From Scatomorpha sp964535405 (GTDB lineage: Bacteria > Bacillota > Clostridia > Oscillospirales > Oscillospiraceae), in the NCBI GenBank assembly GCA_964535405.1, contig CAZHUG010000005.1, positions 1-64,000 on the forward strand: a stretch of DNA of 64,000 nucleotides. The letters run 5' to 3'. Both the position numbers and the translations under genes were made by a program. Of this stretch, positions 16,422 to 24,684 are shown one piece after another. How positions within the stretch are numbered: position 1 is the stretch's first letter; every line of letters starts with the position of its first letter. The notes below the pieces were generated by a model. That model saw only the letters and a program-made list of their open reading frames with translations, searched no databases and was not told the DNA's origin.

Positions 16422-16455
16422 AAAAAATAGCCAGCCGCTTGTTTGCGGCGGGCTA
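16422..16455 (-). terminator. intrinsic terminator after the ribH remnant
   Basis: Arms 16428-16438 and 16445-16455 pair over 11 positions with one mismatch around a 6-nt loop. On the minus strand the hairpin is followed by TTTTTTA. Confidence 0.8.
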
Positions 16456-16470
16456 CTATCTCCTTACAAA

Positions 16471-16794
16471 TCATGCCTCAATTTCGCGGATGAGGTTGAC
16501 CATCTCTATGGCAGCAAGCGCGCAGTCATAGTGCGTGGTGCTGCCGCGAATAACCGCGCCGAGACAGATTACTGCATCATATTTGCCGCTGTTTGCCATT
16601 TTTGATGCGATCAGCGGAATTTCAAACGCCCCCGGCACCCAGGCGATGTCGATGTCGGACTCATTCACCTCGTGGCGCTTCAGACTGTCAAGCGCTCCTC
16701 CGATCAGCTTCGAGGTGATAAACTCGTTGAACCTTGCCGCGACTATACCAACTTTTATTTCCCTGGATACTAAATTTCCTTCGAAAGTTTTCAT
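16471..16794 (-). pseudogene. ribH: lumazine synthase with internal in-frame deletion
   Basis: The 107-residue product is clearly 6,7-dimethyl-8-ribityllumazine synthase at both ends: VGIVAARFNEFITSKLIGGA and VPGAFEIPL, then CLGAVIRGSTTHYD, but it passes directly to CALAAIEMVNLIREIE, which is normally the C-terminal helix. About 45-50 residues are missing between the catalytic-His segment and that helix, including the FGVLTT strand and the GNKGW region, compared with the usual 150-157 residues. The frame, the AAAGGAG ribosome site and the terminator are intact. The protein is unlikely to be active, so this strain may depend on another ribH or on riboflavin uptake. Confidence 0.85.
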
Positions 16795-16821
16795 TATAAT
16801 GCTCTCCTTTATGATTAAAAA

Positions 16822-16920
16822 TTAATAGTTTAAGATATGTCCCATCTTCGCCTGTTTGGTTTTGAGGTAAAAAATATCGTGCGCGGTCGCGTCCATCTGA
16901 ATCGGCACGCCGCACGAGGG
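16822..16920 (-). pseudogene. ribBA: 3' stub of ribBA (GTP cyclohydrolase II end)
   Basis: Immediately upstream of the ribH remnant the minus strand encodes GVPIQMDATAHDIFYLKTKQ then AKMGHILNY and a stop, which matches the extreme C-terminus of RibBA (YLKTKxxKMGH). The frame is closed by a TGA just upstream of about 16920, and the remaining 370 or more codons are absent because the PadR gene region begins there. Together with ribH this is the tail of a lost ribDE-ribBA-ribH operon. The order ribBA-ribH is the normal Firmicute order. Confidence 0.75.
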
Positions 16921-16961
16921 CTGTCAAGATAAGTAAAATATCGGCATTTCGAAAAAAGCTC

Positions 16962-17012
16962 TTGACAACTATATCGGTCGCCGTTATAATTAATATATCG
17001 TCAGCCGATATA
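16962..17012 (+). promoter_or_regulatory. padR promoter with palindromic operator
   Basis: TTGACA at 16962-16967 and TATAAT at 16985-16990 are exactly 17 bp apart, a perfect sigma-A promoter. TATATCG at 16994-17000 and CGATATA at 17006-17012 form an inverted repeat over the expected start of transcription, and a further TATATCGG lies in the spacer at 16970-16977. This suits PadR autoregulation. Confidence 0.7.
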
Positions 17013-17046
17013 ACGGCTTGCGAAGTAAGGGGGAGGAGCTTTTGAC

Positions 17047-17361
17047 ATGTCAAATCCAGCACTGACAGAGGCTGTTTATTATATCCTGCTGTCCCTTATC
17101 GAGCCCCTGCACGGCTATGGGATCATGCAAAACGTCGAACAGCTGTCAAACGGACGTGTTCGGCTCGCGGCGGGCACACTGTATGGGGCCATCAACACCC
17201 TGCTTGAAAAGGGATGGATACGGGCATTGCCCGAGGTCAAAGACAGCCGGAAGAAGGAATATGAAATAAGCAATTTGGGCAAGGATGCTCTCCGGGGCGA
17301 GATTACGCGCCTGAAGGAGCTCATCGAAAATGGAACTCGCATTTTGGGAGGTGTGAAATAA
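17047..17361 (+). CDS. PadR-family transcriptional regulator
   Basis: This 104-residue winged-HTH protein is a short PadR regulator: EAVYYILLSLIEPLHGYGIM, then RLAAGTLYGAINTLLEKGWI is the classic PadR pattern, and a short C-terminal helix follows for dimerisation. A strong ribosome site (GGGGGAGGAG) precedes ATG 17047. The stop overlaps the next gene's ATG by one base, and the partner is a DUF2812 membrane protein, the standard two-gene module in Firmicutes. Its promoter carries inverted TATATCG repeats, suggesting that it represses itself. Confidence 0.93.
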   Translation: MSNPALTEAVYYILLSLIEPLHGYGIMQNVEQLSNGRVRLAAGTLYGAINTLLEKGWIRALPEVKDSRKKEYEISNLGKDALRGEITRLKELIENGTRILGGVK

Positions 17362-17897
17362 TGAGAACAACTATTCACAAATGGTTCTGGGCCTGGGATT
17401 TCGACAAGGAGGAAAAATGGCTCAACGAGATGGCTGCGATGGGTCTGGCGCTTACCTCTGTGAGTCTTTCGCGCTATGAATTTGAGCCCTGTCTGCCGGG
17501 TGAATATAACATTCGCGTGGAGCTGCTCGAAAAACTCCCCAGCCGCGCTGAAAGCAGGCATTATATCTCATTTGTAGAAGACATGGGCGCCACACATGTG
17601 GGCACATTTATGCGCTGGGTGTATTTCAGAAAGAATACGGCCGACGGTCCTTTTGATTTGTTTTCTGATAAGAGCTCGCAGATAAGTCATTTAAACCGCA
17701 TCCTGCTCTTGCTCGGTGTTTTTTGCGGACTCAACCTGTACTGGGTGATTTACAGCAGGTTTCTTATTGAAAATAGCTTTGGCACAAACTTTCTGTGGGC
17801 ACTGAATCTTGTTGCAGTGCTGTTCCTCGCCTATGGTTTTATCAAGATAAACCGCAAAAAGAAAAAACTCAAAAAGGAACAGCAGATATTTGAATAG
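17361..17897 (+). CDS. DUF2812 membrane protein (PadR partner)
   Basis: The 178-residue protein contains an N-terminal DUF2812 domain (KWFWAWDFDKEEKWLNEMA near residue 7; YEFEPCLPGEYNIRVE near 39) and two transmembrane helices at about 113-133 and 143-160, ending in a basic tail. DUF2812 proteins are encoded next to PadR regulators and are thought to act as membrane-linked anti-regulators or sensors, but no mechanism is proven. The gene is translationally coupled to padR by a 1-nt overlap, and a terminator follows directly. Confidence 0.88.
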   Translation: MRTTIHKWFWAWDFDKEEKWLNEMAAMGLALTSVSLSRYEFEPCLPGEYNIRVELLEKLPSRAESRHYISFVEDMGATHVGTFMRWVYFRKNTADGPFDLFSDKSSQISHLNRILLLLGVFCGLNLYWVIYSRFLIENSFGTNFLWALNLVAVLFLAYGFIKINRKKKKLKKEQQIFE

Positions 17898-17900
17898 ACA

Positions 17901-17930
17901 AAAACCCGCCGATTTTTATCGGCGGGTTTT
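17901..17930 (+). terminator. intrinsic terminator after padR-DUF2812
   Basis: A perfect 13-bp stem (17901-17913 with 17918-17930) around TTTT, followed by ATTATT, lies 3 nt beyond the DUF2812 stop. Confidence 0.88.
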
Positions 17931-18027
17931 ATTATTAATGCTGTTTACCGCATTGCCAATACTCACTCTGTCAAATATAATGCAAGCTATAAAGCTATTG
18001 GGCAAATCAGAAAGGGGTCAGTACACT

Positions 18028-18519
18028 ATGGATAAAAGCCTCAATGAGCACATCGAAGTTTACAGGCAGCAGTTGGAGCAGGGCGATATTCAAATCGCAT
18101 ACGAGCGTCTCAGAAAATACGTGCTCAATTTGAGAGCTCATTTTCACAAGGCGCTGTCGGACAAATATTCATTTGGGAACGTGTCACCCGGTTATATGGA
18201 CTTTACCTACTTCCCCTTTTTCGATGAGTCCCTGCGGAGCCGCAAGCTGCGCTTCGGACTGGTGCTCAATCATCAGAAGCTCCGCTTTGAGCTCTGGCTC
18301 ATAGGTCAAAATGAGCAGGTACAGTCCAGGTTCTGGCAGCTTCTCAAAAACAGCAAATGGAACGAGGGGCGCCGGGAGATGCCCAGATACTCCGTCCTCG
18401 AGGCTGTGGTCTGCGATGCGCCTGATTTCGATAATCTGGACGCCCTGACAGTTGAAATTGAACAGCGCAGCGTTCGCATTGCGGAAGAAATTCAAGATTT
18501 TATCAGAGACCTGAAATAG
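18028..18519 (+). CDS. conserved hypothetical protein (DUF7000-like)
   Basis: The 163-residue protein starts at ATG 18028 behind AAAGGGG; the open frame continues to 17890 but crosses a terminator hairpin, so the upstream part is not coding. The pattern IEVYRQQLEQGDIQIAYERL, then YMDFTYFPFF and KLRFELWLIGQNEQVQ is that of a small Firmicute family (I believe DUF7000; not verified). No transmembrane helix or catalytic motif is evident. It stands alone between a terminator and a convergent acetyltransferase gene. Function unknown. Confidence 0.7.
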   Translation: MDKSLNEHIEVYRQQLEQGDIQIAYERLRKYVLNLRAHFHKALSDKYSFGNVSPGYMDFTYFPFFDESLRSRKLRFGLVLNHQKLRFELWLIGQNEQVQSRFWQLLKNSKWNEGRREMPRYSVLEAVVCDAPDFDNLDALTVEIEQRSVRIAEEIQDFIRDLK

Positions 18520-18592
18520 TCAATTTTGACTGCCGATGAGCATATCATATGCAGAGCGCTAACACACAAAAACAGAGCGGGCGGCGTATATT

Positions 18593-19084
18593 TTAGTCGA
18601 GCATCAGACTGTAGTATTCCTCGGCCTCGTCGTACAAATAGCCGTTTGCCATCAGCACATGGTTTGACGCGTGATTTTCCGTATCCGGCTGTACTATTAT
18701 CCGTTTTGCGGCTTCGCTCTCCCCAACGGTTTCGGTCAGGAGCCTTACAATCGCCTTGCCCCAGCTCTTGCCCAAATATGCCTCGTTTCCGATCAGATAG
18801 TCGATGCTGAAGGTATGACCAGGCTCGTCAACGTCGTACCAGTCCTCCATAGACCCGGCATCAAAGCAGTCATAGTACTGGCAAAAGCCGATGGGCATTT
18901 CATCATCAATGACGATGAAATGCTTCAGCCACGAATACTCGCCGTGCCGCCCCTTAATCTCGGTAAGCCAGTCCTGGGGATCATTATACCACTTTTTGAT
19001 ATAATCTTTATTCAGCCACCGGGTCATAAGTTCAATGTCCGCGTCGCGCAGCGGGCGAAGCCTAAGCTTATTAATAATCATCAT
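18593..19084 (-). CDS. GNAT-family N-acetyltransferase
   Basis: The protein of 162-163 residues is a GCN5-related acetyltransferase of the AAC(6')-like RimJ type, with LRPLRDADIELMTRWLN near the start, FSIDYLIGNEAYLGKSWGKA (the acetyl-CoA loop, with degenerate GxGxG) near 96, and VQPDTENHASNHVLMANGY near 130. GGGAGG precedes the tandem ATGs at 19079-19084; the open frame upstream to 19159 has no support. Family members acetylate aminoglycosides or small amines, but many are uncharacterised. It is a single gene convergent with the DUF7000-like gene. Confidence 0.82.
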   Translation of the reverse strand: MMIINKLRLRPLRDADIELMTRWLNKDYIKKWYNDPQDWLTEIKGRHGEYSWLKHFIVIDDEMPIGFCQYYDCFDAGSMEDWYDVDEPGHTFSIDYLIGNEAYLGKSWGKAIVRLLTETVGESEAAKRIIVQPDTENHASNHVLMANGYLYDEAEEYYSLMLD

Positions 19085-19161
19085 TTTGCCTCCCACATCA
19101 TGCCGGATGGAGCTTTCAGGACACGGCGGCCGGACTGTCTTAAGCACAATTCCCCACAAAC

Positions 19162-19920
19162 TTAAATCCTGACCTCAAGCTCACGGCTGCGTCCCACCAG
19201 CTGCTCCACAAAAGCGGAGGCCGGCGCACGCAGAAGCTCACTCGGTGCCGCACATTGAAGGGCCCTGCCCTCCTCCATAACCATGGTTCGCGTGCCCAGC
19301 TTGAGCGCCTCTGCAATGTCGTGGGTTACAAACAGGATTGTAAGTCGCCGCTCCTCATGTATCCGCAAGATTTCGTCCTGAAGCTGCTCTCGCGTTATCT
19401 CGTCCACAGCGCCAAATGGTTCGTCCATCAGCAGGATATCCGGTGCGGCGGCAAGCGCACGGGCGATGCCGACGCGCTGACGCTGACCGCCGGAGAGCTC
19501 TCTTGGATAGCGCGCCCCAAGCCCAGCTTCGAGTCCGACCTGCTCGAGCAGCGCCACCGTCTTATCGCGCAGCTCCGCCTTCGTCCAGCCCGGCATAGCG
19601 GAAATTGACGGCACATAGGCGATGTTTTTCTCGACCGTCACATGCGGGAAAAGTCCCACGTTTTGAATGACGTATCCGATGCTGCGGCGCAGCGCCACGG
19701 GGTCGGTTTTGCCGACGTCCTCGCCGCGCACAAGCACTCTGCCATTATCCGGAGCGATCAGTCCGTTCACGAGCTTCATGGCAGTGGTCTTTCCGCAGCC
19801 GGAGCGGCCGATGATGGTCAGAAACTCTCCCGCCTGAATGTCCAGCGAGAAATCCTCCAGCACCGCCTGTGTCGCATATGCCTTTGTTACGCCCTCGAAC
19901 CGTATTATGGCCTCTGTCAT
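19162..19920 (-). CDS. osmoprotectant ABC transporter ATP-binding protein (OpuCA/ProV-like)
   Basis: The 252-residue ATPase energises uptake of quaternary amines such as glycine betaine, choline or carnitine. It has Walker A GRSGCGKTT near residue 38, the signature LSGGQRQRVG near 142 and Walker B ILLMDEPFGAVDE near 164, and the H-loop THDIAEAL near 198. GGAGGAG precedes the ATG at 19918-19920; an in-frame GTG lies 3 nt upstream. Unlike typical OpuCA (about 380 residues) it lacks the C-terminal CBS domains that sense ionic strength, so gating must differ. It is the last gene of a three-gene operon. Confidence 0.9.
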   Translation of the reverse strand: MTEAIIRFEGVTKAYATQAVLEDFSLDIQAGEFLTIIGRSGCGKTTAMKLVNGLIAPDNGRVLVRGEDVGKTDPVALRRSIGYVIQNVGLFPHVTVEKNIAYVPSISAMPGWTKAELRDKTVALLEQVGLEAGLGARYPRELSGGQRQRVGIARALAAAPDILLMDEPFGAVDEITREQLQDEILRIHEERRLTILFVTHDIAEALKLGTRTMVMEEGRALQCAAPSELLRAPASAFVEQLVGRSRELEVRI

Positions 19921-19923
19921 CAC

Positions 19924-20838
19924 TTACTCCTCCAGCAGGCCCTTCTCAATCAAAAACGCACGGGCCACATCCTTCTCGTCTTTTTCCAGAACCTCGACCT
20001 GATAGTTGAGCTGCGCCATCTCCTTATCGCTCAGAAGGCCGTCCATTTTCATGAGCGCCTCCTCCAGACCCGGGAATTTTTCGAGCGCGTCCTGCCGCAC
20101 GACAGTGGAGCAGAAATAGTTAACCTGCAAATGCAGATCGTCTGCCAGCGCCACAACATCAGCATCGGCGTTGCCCAACTGCGCGTCGGTGGTGTAGGCG
20201 TTTGTGACATCAATGTCGCCCGAGGCCAGCGCCTGATATTTAAGCCCAATGTCGATATCGGATACCGTTTTAAAGCTCAGTCCATAGGTCTCGCAAAGCG
20301 AGTTGAAGCCGTCCTCACGCTCGATATAATCCGGGTTTCCTCCAAAGACCAGCTCCCCGTCAACCCCGGCAAGATCACTTGTCTTTTCCAGGCCGTACTG
20401 CCTTGCCAGCTCGCCGCGCACGGCAACGGTATAGGTGTTATTAAAACCGTACAGTCCCAGCCAGGTCATGCCAAATTTCTCCTCATACTCCGCCTTGAGC
20501 TTTTGGAACATCTCGTCATCGGACAGTCCCTTTGCCTCATGATCTAGTACCAGAACCCAGCCGCTTGATGTGTACTCGGGATACAGGTCGAATTCACCGG
20601 TCTGGATGGCGGGATGGATGTTGCTGGTGCCGCCGCCAATGCCCTTGGTGATTTCCACCGAATAGTCTGTATTATTTTCGATTAAAAGCCCCAATATCTC
20701 GCCCAAAATATACTGCTCGGTCATGGGCTTGGTTGCAATTTTCACCTTGTCTGCCGAATTGCCATTTCCGCAGGCGGCGAGAGCCAGAAGCGCCACGACC
20801 GCCAGCATTGCCGCGAGCCATTTCTTTATCTTTCCCAT
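19924..20838 (-). CDS. osmoprotectant ABC transporter substrate-binding lipoprotein
   Basis: This 304-residue lipoprotein has a signal peptide with lipobox ALAAC (Cys about 22) and an OpuAC-type type II binding fold: MTEQYILGEILGLLIE near 38, GIGGGTSNIHPAI near 64 and YPEYTSSGW near 83 (aromatic residues for a quaternary ammonium cage). It delivers betaine- or choline-like ligands to the permease encoded 2 nt upstream and the ATPase encoded directly after it. Length fits OpuCC/ProX. Confidence 0.9.
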   Translation of the reverse strand: MGKIKKWLAAMLAVVALLALAACGNGNSADKVKIATKPMTEQYILGEILGLLIENNTDYSVEITKGIGGGTSNIHPAIQTGEFDLYPEYTSSGWVLVLDHEAKGLSDDEMFQKLKAEYEEKFGMTWLGLYGFNNTYTVAVRGELARQYGLEKTSDLAGVDGELVFGGNPDYIEREDGFNSLCETYGLSFKTVSDIDIGLKYQALASGDIDVTNAYTTDAQLGNADADVVALADDLHLQVNYFCSTVVRQDALEKFPGLEEALMKMDGLLSDKEMAQLNYQVEVLEKDEKDVARAFLIEKGLLEE

Positions 20839-20840
20839 AG

Positions 20841-21482
20841 TTAAGTTCCTCTTTTCTTGAAATGTTTTTCAAGCGCGCCCAAAAGCAGGTCGCACAGTAA
20901 GGCAAGCAGCGCAATCAGAATGCCCCCCGCCGCTGTCATGACCGGATTATAAATGGTGATTCCCCGATAAATGGCAACGCCGAGGCCGCCCGCACCCACA
21001 AAGGAGGCAATACCTGCAACGGATATCGTCATGACCACCATATTACGTACACCGGCAAGAATGACGCCGGCCGCCATAGGCAGCTTCACGCGAATCAGCA
21101 TCTGGCGCGTCGTGCTGCCCATGCCGCGGGCCGCCTCCAGAATATCCGGATCCAGTGTCGTCAGCCCGGCATGGGTGTTGCGCACCATGGGCATGACGCC
21201 GTAGATAGTCAGGGCAATTATCGCGCTCCTGTTGCCAATTCCGGTGAAGGGAATGAGAATGCCAAGCAGGGATATCGACGGAATGGTGTACAGCACATTG
21301 CATATGCCCATGACAAAGGATGCCGCCCGTTTGTGCTCGGAAATCCAAATTCCCAGCAGCAGCCCTATGACCCCCGCCATTAAAGCCGCCGTGAACGCAA
21401 GCGAAATGTGGTCGAGCAAGAGCTGCGCGAACCAGTCTGCGCGTTCACGGTATAGTTTGAAGATGGAAGCGATTAAATTCAT
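20841..21482 (-). CDS. osmoprotectant ABC transporter permease (OpuCB-like)
   Basis: The 213-residue permease has about five to six transmembrane helices and the BPD-type EAA loop DILEAARGMGSTTRQMLIRV near residue 133. It starts the operon permease-binding protein-ATPase. OpuC systems usually have two permease genes (OpuCB and OpuCD); only one is present, so it probably forms a homodimer. A promoter at 21561-21589 lies about 80 bp upstream. The ribosome site is weak. Confidence 0.9.
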   Translation of the reverse strand: MNLIASIFKLYRERADWFAQLLLDHISLAFTAALMAGVIGLLLGIWISEHKRAASFVMGICNVLYTIPSISLLGILIPFTGIGNRSAIIALTIYGVMPMVRNTHAGLTTLDPDILEAARGMGSTTRQMLIRVKLPMAAGVILAGVRNMVVMTISVAGIASFVGAGGLGVAIYRGITIYNPVMTAAGGILIALLALLCDLLLGALEKHFKKRGT

Positions 21483-21560
21483 AGGCCGTCACCGGCACAG
21501 GTCAGCAGGTACATAGAATCTTCCCCCGTCAGCATCATATGCGTCTTCGTTACGGTTGCT

Positions 21561-21589
21561 ATAATAATACAGCAAGGCCAAAATGTAAA
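21561..21589 (-). promoter_or_regulatory. sigma-A promoter of the osmoprotectant operon
   Basis: On the minus strand TTTACA (complement of 21584-21589) and TATTAT (21561-21566) are 17 bp apart. The -35 overlaps the terminator arm of the upstream VanY-like gene. Confidence 0.55.
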
Positions 21590-21626
21590 GAAAGTGCCCG
21601 GCATTAATATGCCGGGCACTTTCTTT
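21587..21626. terminator. intrinsic terminator after the VanY-like operon
   Basis: A perfect 18-bp stem (21587-21604 with 21609-21626) around TAAT ends 8 nt beyond the VanY-like stop codon on the minus strand. Confidence 0.85.
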
Positions 21627-21633
21627 ATCGTAT

Positions 21634-22434
21634 TCAGGGAAGTTTATCGAGATATTCCTCCAGGCAGATGCCCTGCTCATATATCTCTTTTGCCGCGTCC
21701 TTGCCGACATATCTATAATGCCAGGGCTCGTATGTAATGCCGGTTATATCCGTCTTATCCGCGGGGTAGCGGAGTATGAAGCCGTACCTCCAGCTGTTTT
21801 CCATCAGCCATAGCTGAGCCGCGGTCTGCGCCTGAGAATCATCCAGATTCTGATTGTTCACGTCAACAATATCCAGAGCCAATCCCAGCTGATGCTCGCT
21901 CGTTCCGGGCAGAGCAACCACCTTTGCCGCCCCGGCGGGGGCATCCTTTGCGGAATAGCCCTGCGCGATCAGGCGCTGAACCTTGTTGTCAAAAAGGCTC
22001 TGCTGGGTCTCCTGACTTCGGTAGGATGAGCAGATTATGGGCTGCAGCCCTTCGGCGCGGCAATCATCCATCATCTGCTGCAGGTCGGGATAGCAGCGCT
22101 CATCCACACGGTGACCGTTTACAAGCTCAGTGAAGCTTATCTCATAATCCGTCGGCAGTGGGTTCCAGGGATTTACCAGTATGAGCCGCCAGTCATCTGT
22201 GCTCGCGGATGAAACCGGATTATCTTCTTCTGCAGGCTTGTCCACGTTTATGTAGGGGTCACCCCTCACGGCATCAGGCGGGATTGGCTCAGTCGTATTC
22301 CTGCCTATGAACACATAGCTGAACAACATCAGCGCCAAAACCGGAAGAGTCACACTCATCAGGCGGATACGGCGCGGCTTTTTCCTTCTGCGGCCTATTT
22401 GCGGTTTCTCAATTGTGTAGTTTTCTCTAATCAT
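21634..22434 (-). CDS. M15B D-alanyl-D-alanine carboxypeptidase (VanY-like)
   Basis: The protein of about 266 residues is a membrane-anchored zinc peptidase that trims the terminal D-Ala of peptidoglycan stem peptides. After a basic segment and one transmembrane helix (about 24-43), the M15 domain shows PIICSSYRSQETQ, the zinc motif SEHQLGLALDIVD and the catalytic EPWHYRYVG. GAGG precedes ATG 22432-22434; the frame is open back to 22560, overlapping the upstream gene, but without support. It ends a four-gene unit with a response regulator, a kinase and an unknown protein, as in VanRS-VanY-like sets. Confidence 0.9.
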   Translation of the reverse strand: MIRENYTIEKPQIGRRRKKPRRIRLMSVTLPVLALMLFSYVFIGRNTTEPIPPDAVRGDPYINVDKPAEEDNPVSSASTDDWRLILVNPWNPLPTDYEISFTELVNGHRVDERCYPDLQQMMDDCRAEGLQPIICSSYRSQETQQSLFDNKVQRLIAQGYSAKDAPAGAAKVVALPGTSEHQLGLALDIVDVNNQNLDDSQAQTAAQLWLMENSWRYGFILRYPADKTDITGITYEPWHYRYVGKDAAKEIYEQGICLEEYLDKLP

Positions 22435-22516
22435 GCTATATACCTCGCTATCTGCAATGGCATAATGATAGCTGGGCATTCCCGCCAAAAGGCTAAAAAT
22501 CGACATCCAAACGGCA

Positions 22517-23287
22517 TCATCCACCGACATCTGTAGACCGTTTCGAGTACCAGCCATCACTTATCGATGGATCTCCACGAACATTTTCACTGCTGTTAAA
22601 GTAGATATAGTCATCAAATTGGGTAAAACGGAGCCCCAGCGCTTTTTCCGATGAGTCAGTAAACTGTATCTCGTCATTCTGTGTGAGGCTGCTCCCGGCA
22701 AAGCCGTAATAGTCCGAAAGCGCGCCGCCCAGCAGCTGAAGCTCGGCTTCATCAAAAGACATGCCGAGCATATTGAAGGAAACCATCTTTTTGCTCGCAT
22801 CGTCAATAATAACATTTACGACTGCGTCTCTTATGACTGTGTCACTTGTGACTAAGTCGCCAGTTCTGTATACTAATGTGCAAAGCCACATCTTTTTGAG
22901 CTCTGCTTCATCCTTTGCAGCCCAAAAACTTCGCTCAAAGTGTTCGGGGTATTTTTCAATCCCGAGCCATTGAGCGCCCTTTTCCTCATATAAAGAAAGA
23001 AACTCAAGCGCCGCCTGATAGGCGGCATTCTTATCAGCTTCGTCCTCCTCAAGCCCCAGCTGCACGGAGCTATATCTCATGTCCATGGAGCCGGCAAACT
23101 CAAGAAGCTCCGCCACGCCCTGTCCGGCTGAGCTCGTTGCAAGGTTTACCGACTTGATTCCACGGCTGAGCGCTTGATTTCCGTCAAGCCTGTCCTGAAC
23201 AACTGCAGAAATGCTCGGTAGCGCAAAGCCCAAAACGAGTATCAAGAGCGTAATGCCGATAAAAAAGATCCGCCGCTTAAGCTTCAT
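22517..23287 (-). CDS. uncharacterised membrane-anchored protein in a two-component operon
   Basis: This 256-residue protein has an N-terminal membrane anchor or uncleaved signal (residues 6-28), then an extracytoplasmic domain with no recognised family. The region YQAALEFLSLYEEKGAQWLG, LVYRTGDLVTSDTVIRDAVVNVIIDD and MSFDEAELQLLGGALSDYYG suggests a mixed alpha/beta fold. Its ATG overlaps the kinase stop by 4 nt, so it is translationally coupled. The place between a VanS-like kinase and a VanY-like peptidase suggests a role in sensing or remodelling the cell envelope, by inference only. Confidence 0.7.
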   Translation of the reverse strand: MKLKRRIFFIGITLLILVLGFALPSISAVVQDRLDGNQALSRGIKSVNLATSSAGQGVAELLEFAGSMDMRYSSVQLGLEEDEADKNAAYQAALEFLSLYEEKGAQWLGIEKYPEHFERSFWAAKDEAELKKMWLCTLVYRTGDLVTSDTVIRDAVVNVIIDDASKKMVSFNMLGMSFDEAELQLLGGALSDYYGFAGSSLTQNDEIQFTDSSEKALGLRFTQFDDYIYFNSSENVRGDPSISDGWYSKRSTDVGG

Positions 23288-24684
23288 TTTCGCCCTCCTC
23301 TCAGTATCAGGCTGACGCGAGTTCCCACGCCCTCGTTGCTCTCAAAGCGCATTTTTCCTCCGTGCAGCTCCACAATTTTGGAGCAGAGCGCAAGACCCAG
23401 ACCCACGCCGCCCTGCTCGCGTGCGCGCGACTTATCCACACGGTAAAATGCCTCGGTGAGATGCGCCAGAGCCTGTTTGGGCATGCCCTTCCCGTTGTCG
23501 GTCACGGTTATCAGGCAGAGCCCCTTGGAGACTTTGGACGTAATTTCAATTTCCCCTCCAGCAGTCATGGCCTTTCTGGCGTTGTCCATAAGGTTCATAA
23601 GCAGGGACTTCACGAGGTCCGGGTCCATCATGCACGAGCCGCTGCTGCATTTATAATCCAGGTTAATATTGTATCCCTCGTATACGGGTCGCAGGTACTC
23701 AACCAGCTGACTTATCAGCGCTGACGGCGGCAATAGCTGCAGCTTGAGCGAATCCTGCTCCGCTACCAGAATATCCAAAAGCTTCAGAGAGAGCGTTTCC
23801 AGCCGCTTGCCCTCGGAAAATATAAAGTGCGCAGCTTCCATCTGCTCATCGGGGCTGAGCGTTTGACTGCGGATAAGCTCGGCGTAGCCGATGATGGAAG
23901 TCATCGGCGTTTTAAGCTCATGCGCGAAGCTGCCCATGAAGCGCTCCTGTCGGGACAGGTTGGATTGCAGGTCTGAAAAACCCCGCTCAAGCTGTGAGGC
24001 CATGTCGTTGAAGTCCGAGGCAAGCGCGCCGATCTCGTCGTCGGTTTTAAGCCGCGCCCGATACTCGAGGTTTCCGCGAGCCAGCTCAGCGGAAGCTCTG
24101 GACAGCTGCCCCAGAGGACGCGTCAGAAACCAGGCCATGCTGTGCGACAGCAGGGCGCAGACCACGATCATAATGACAAACACCCTGTGGAAGGCCGACA
24201 GCTGCTCATCTCTGGCGGCATATACCGCGGAGACATCGTAGGCCGCATCCAGATACAGCATCTCCTCTCCCGCATAGAAGGCCCCGGTCAGTTGGAGGAA
24301 ATGGTATCGCCCGCTGGCAAAGCCCGATATCAGACACTGCTCCGTGTCCTGCGGCCTGCCGCCCTGCGACATGAGTATTGCCGCGTCCCCGCTTTCATAG
24401 AGCTTGGAGCCGGCGCTCGTGAGGCTGAGCGCCGATATGCCGGAGGCATTTTCCTCCTGCAGCCGCTCGAGAGTCCGGGACACATCCTCACTGCCTGTCC
24501 ATTCAGATATCTGGATTACAAGTGACAGGGTATTTAACAGTGTTTGGTATGAGCCAAAGGCAGAGTCCGTCTCGCGCTCAAGAGCAGTGTTATAGGAGAT
24601 GGAGATCAGCGCGCTGCCGCCCGCACCAAAGAGAATGGACAGCAGGCAGAGCATGCTCAAGGTTATTTTGAGCCTGAAGGTCAC
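23284..24684 (-). CDS. membrane sensor histidine kinase (HAMP-HisKA-HATPase)
   Basis: The 466-residue kinase has two transmembrane helices (about 7-28 and 165-185) enclosing an extracellular sensor domain, a HAMP linker (TRPLGQLSRASAELARGN), a HisKA box FAHELKTPMTSIIGY with phospho-acceptor His near residue 255, and an HATPase domain with N box NLMDNARKA, G1 DNGKGMP and G2 GVGLGLALC. It overlaps the response regulator by 4 nt and the unknown protein by 4 nt. The signal is probably envelope stress, given the VanY-like target gene. Confidence 0.93.
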   Translation of the reverse strand: MTFRLKITLSMLCLLSILFGAGGSALISISYNTALERETDSAFGSYQTLLNTLSLVIQISEWTGSEDVSRTLERLQEENASGISALSLTSAGSKLYESGDAAILMSQGGRPQDTEQCLISGFASGRYHFLQLTGAFYAGEEMLYLDAAYDVSAVYAARDEQLSAFHRVFVIMIVVCALLSHSMAWFLTRPLGQLSRASAELARGNLEYRARLKTDDEIGALASDFNDMASQLERGFSDLQSNLSRQERFMGSFAHELKTPMTSIIGYAELIRSQTLSPDEQMEAAHFIFSEGKRLETLSLKLLDILVAEQDSLKLQLLPPSALISQLVEYLRPVYEGYNINLDYKCSSGSCMMDPDLVKSLLMNLMDNARKAMTAGGEIEITSKVSKGLCLITVTDNGKGMPKQALAHLTEAFYRVDKSRAREQGGVGLGLALCSKIVELHGGKMRFESNEGVGTRVSLILRGGRK

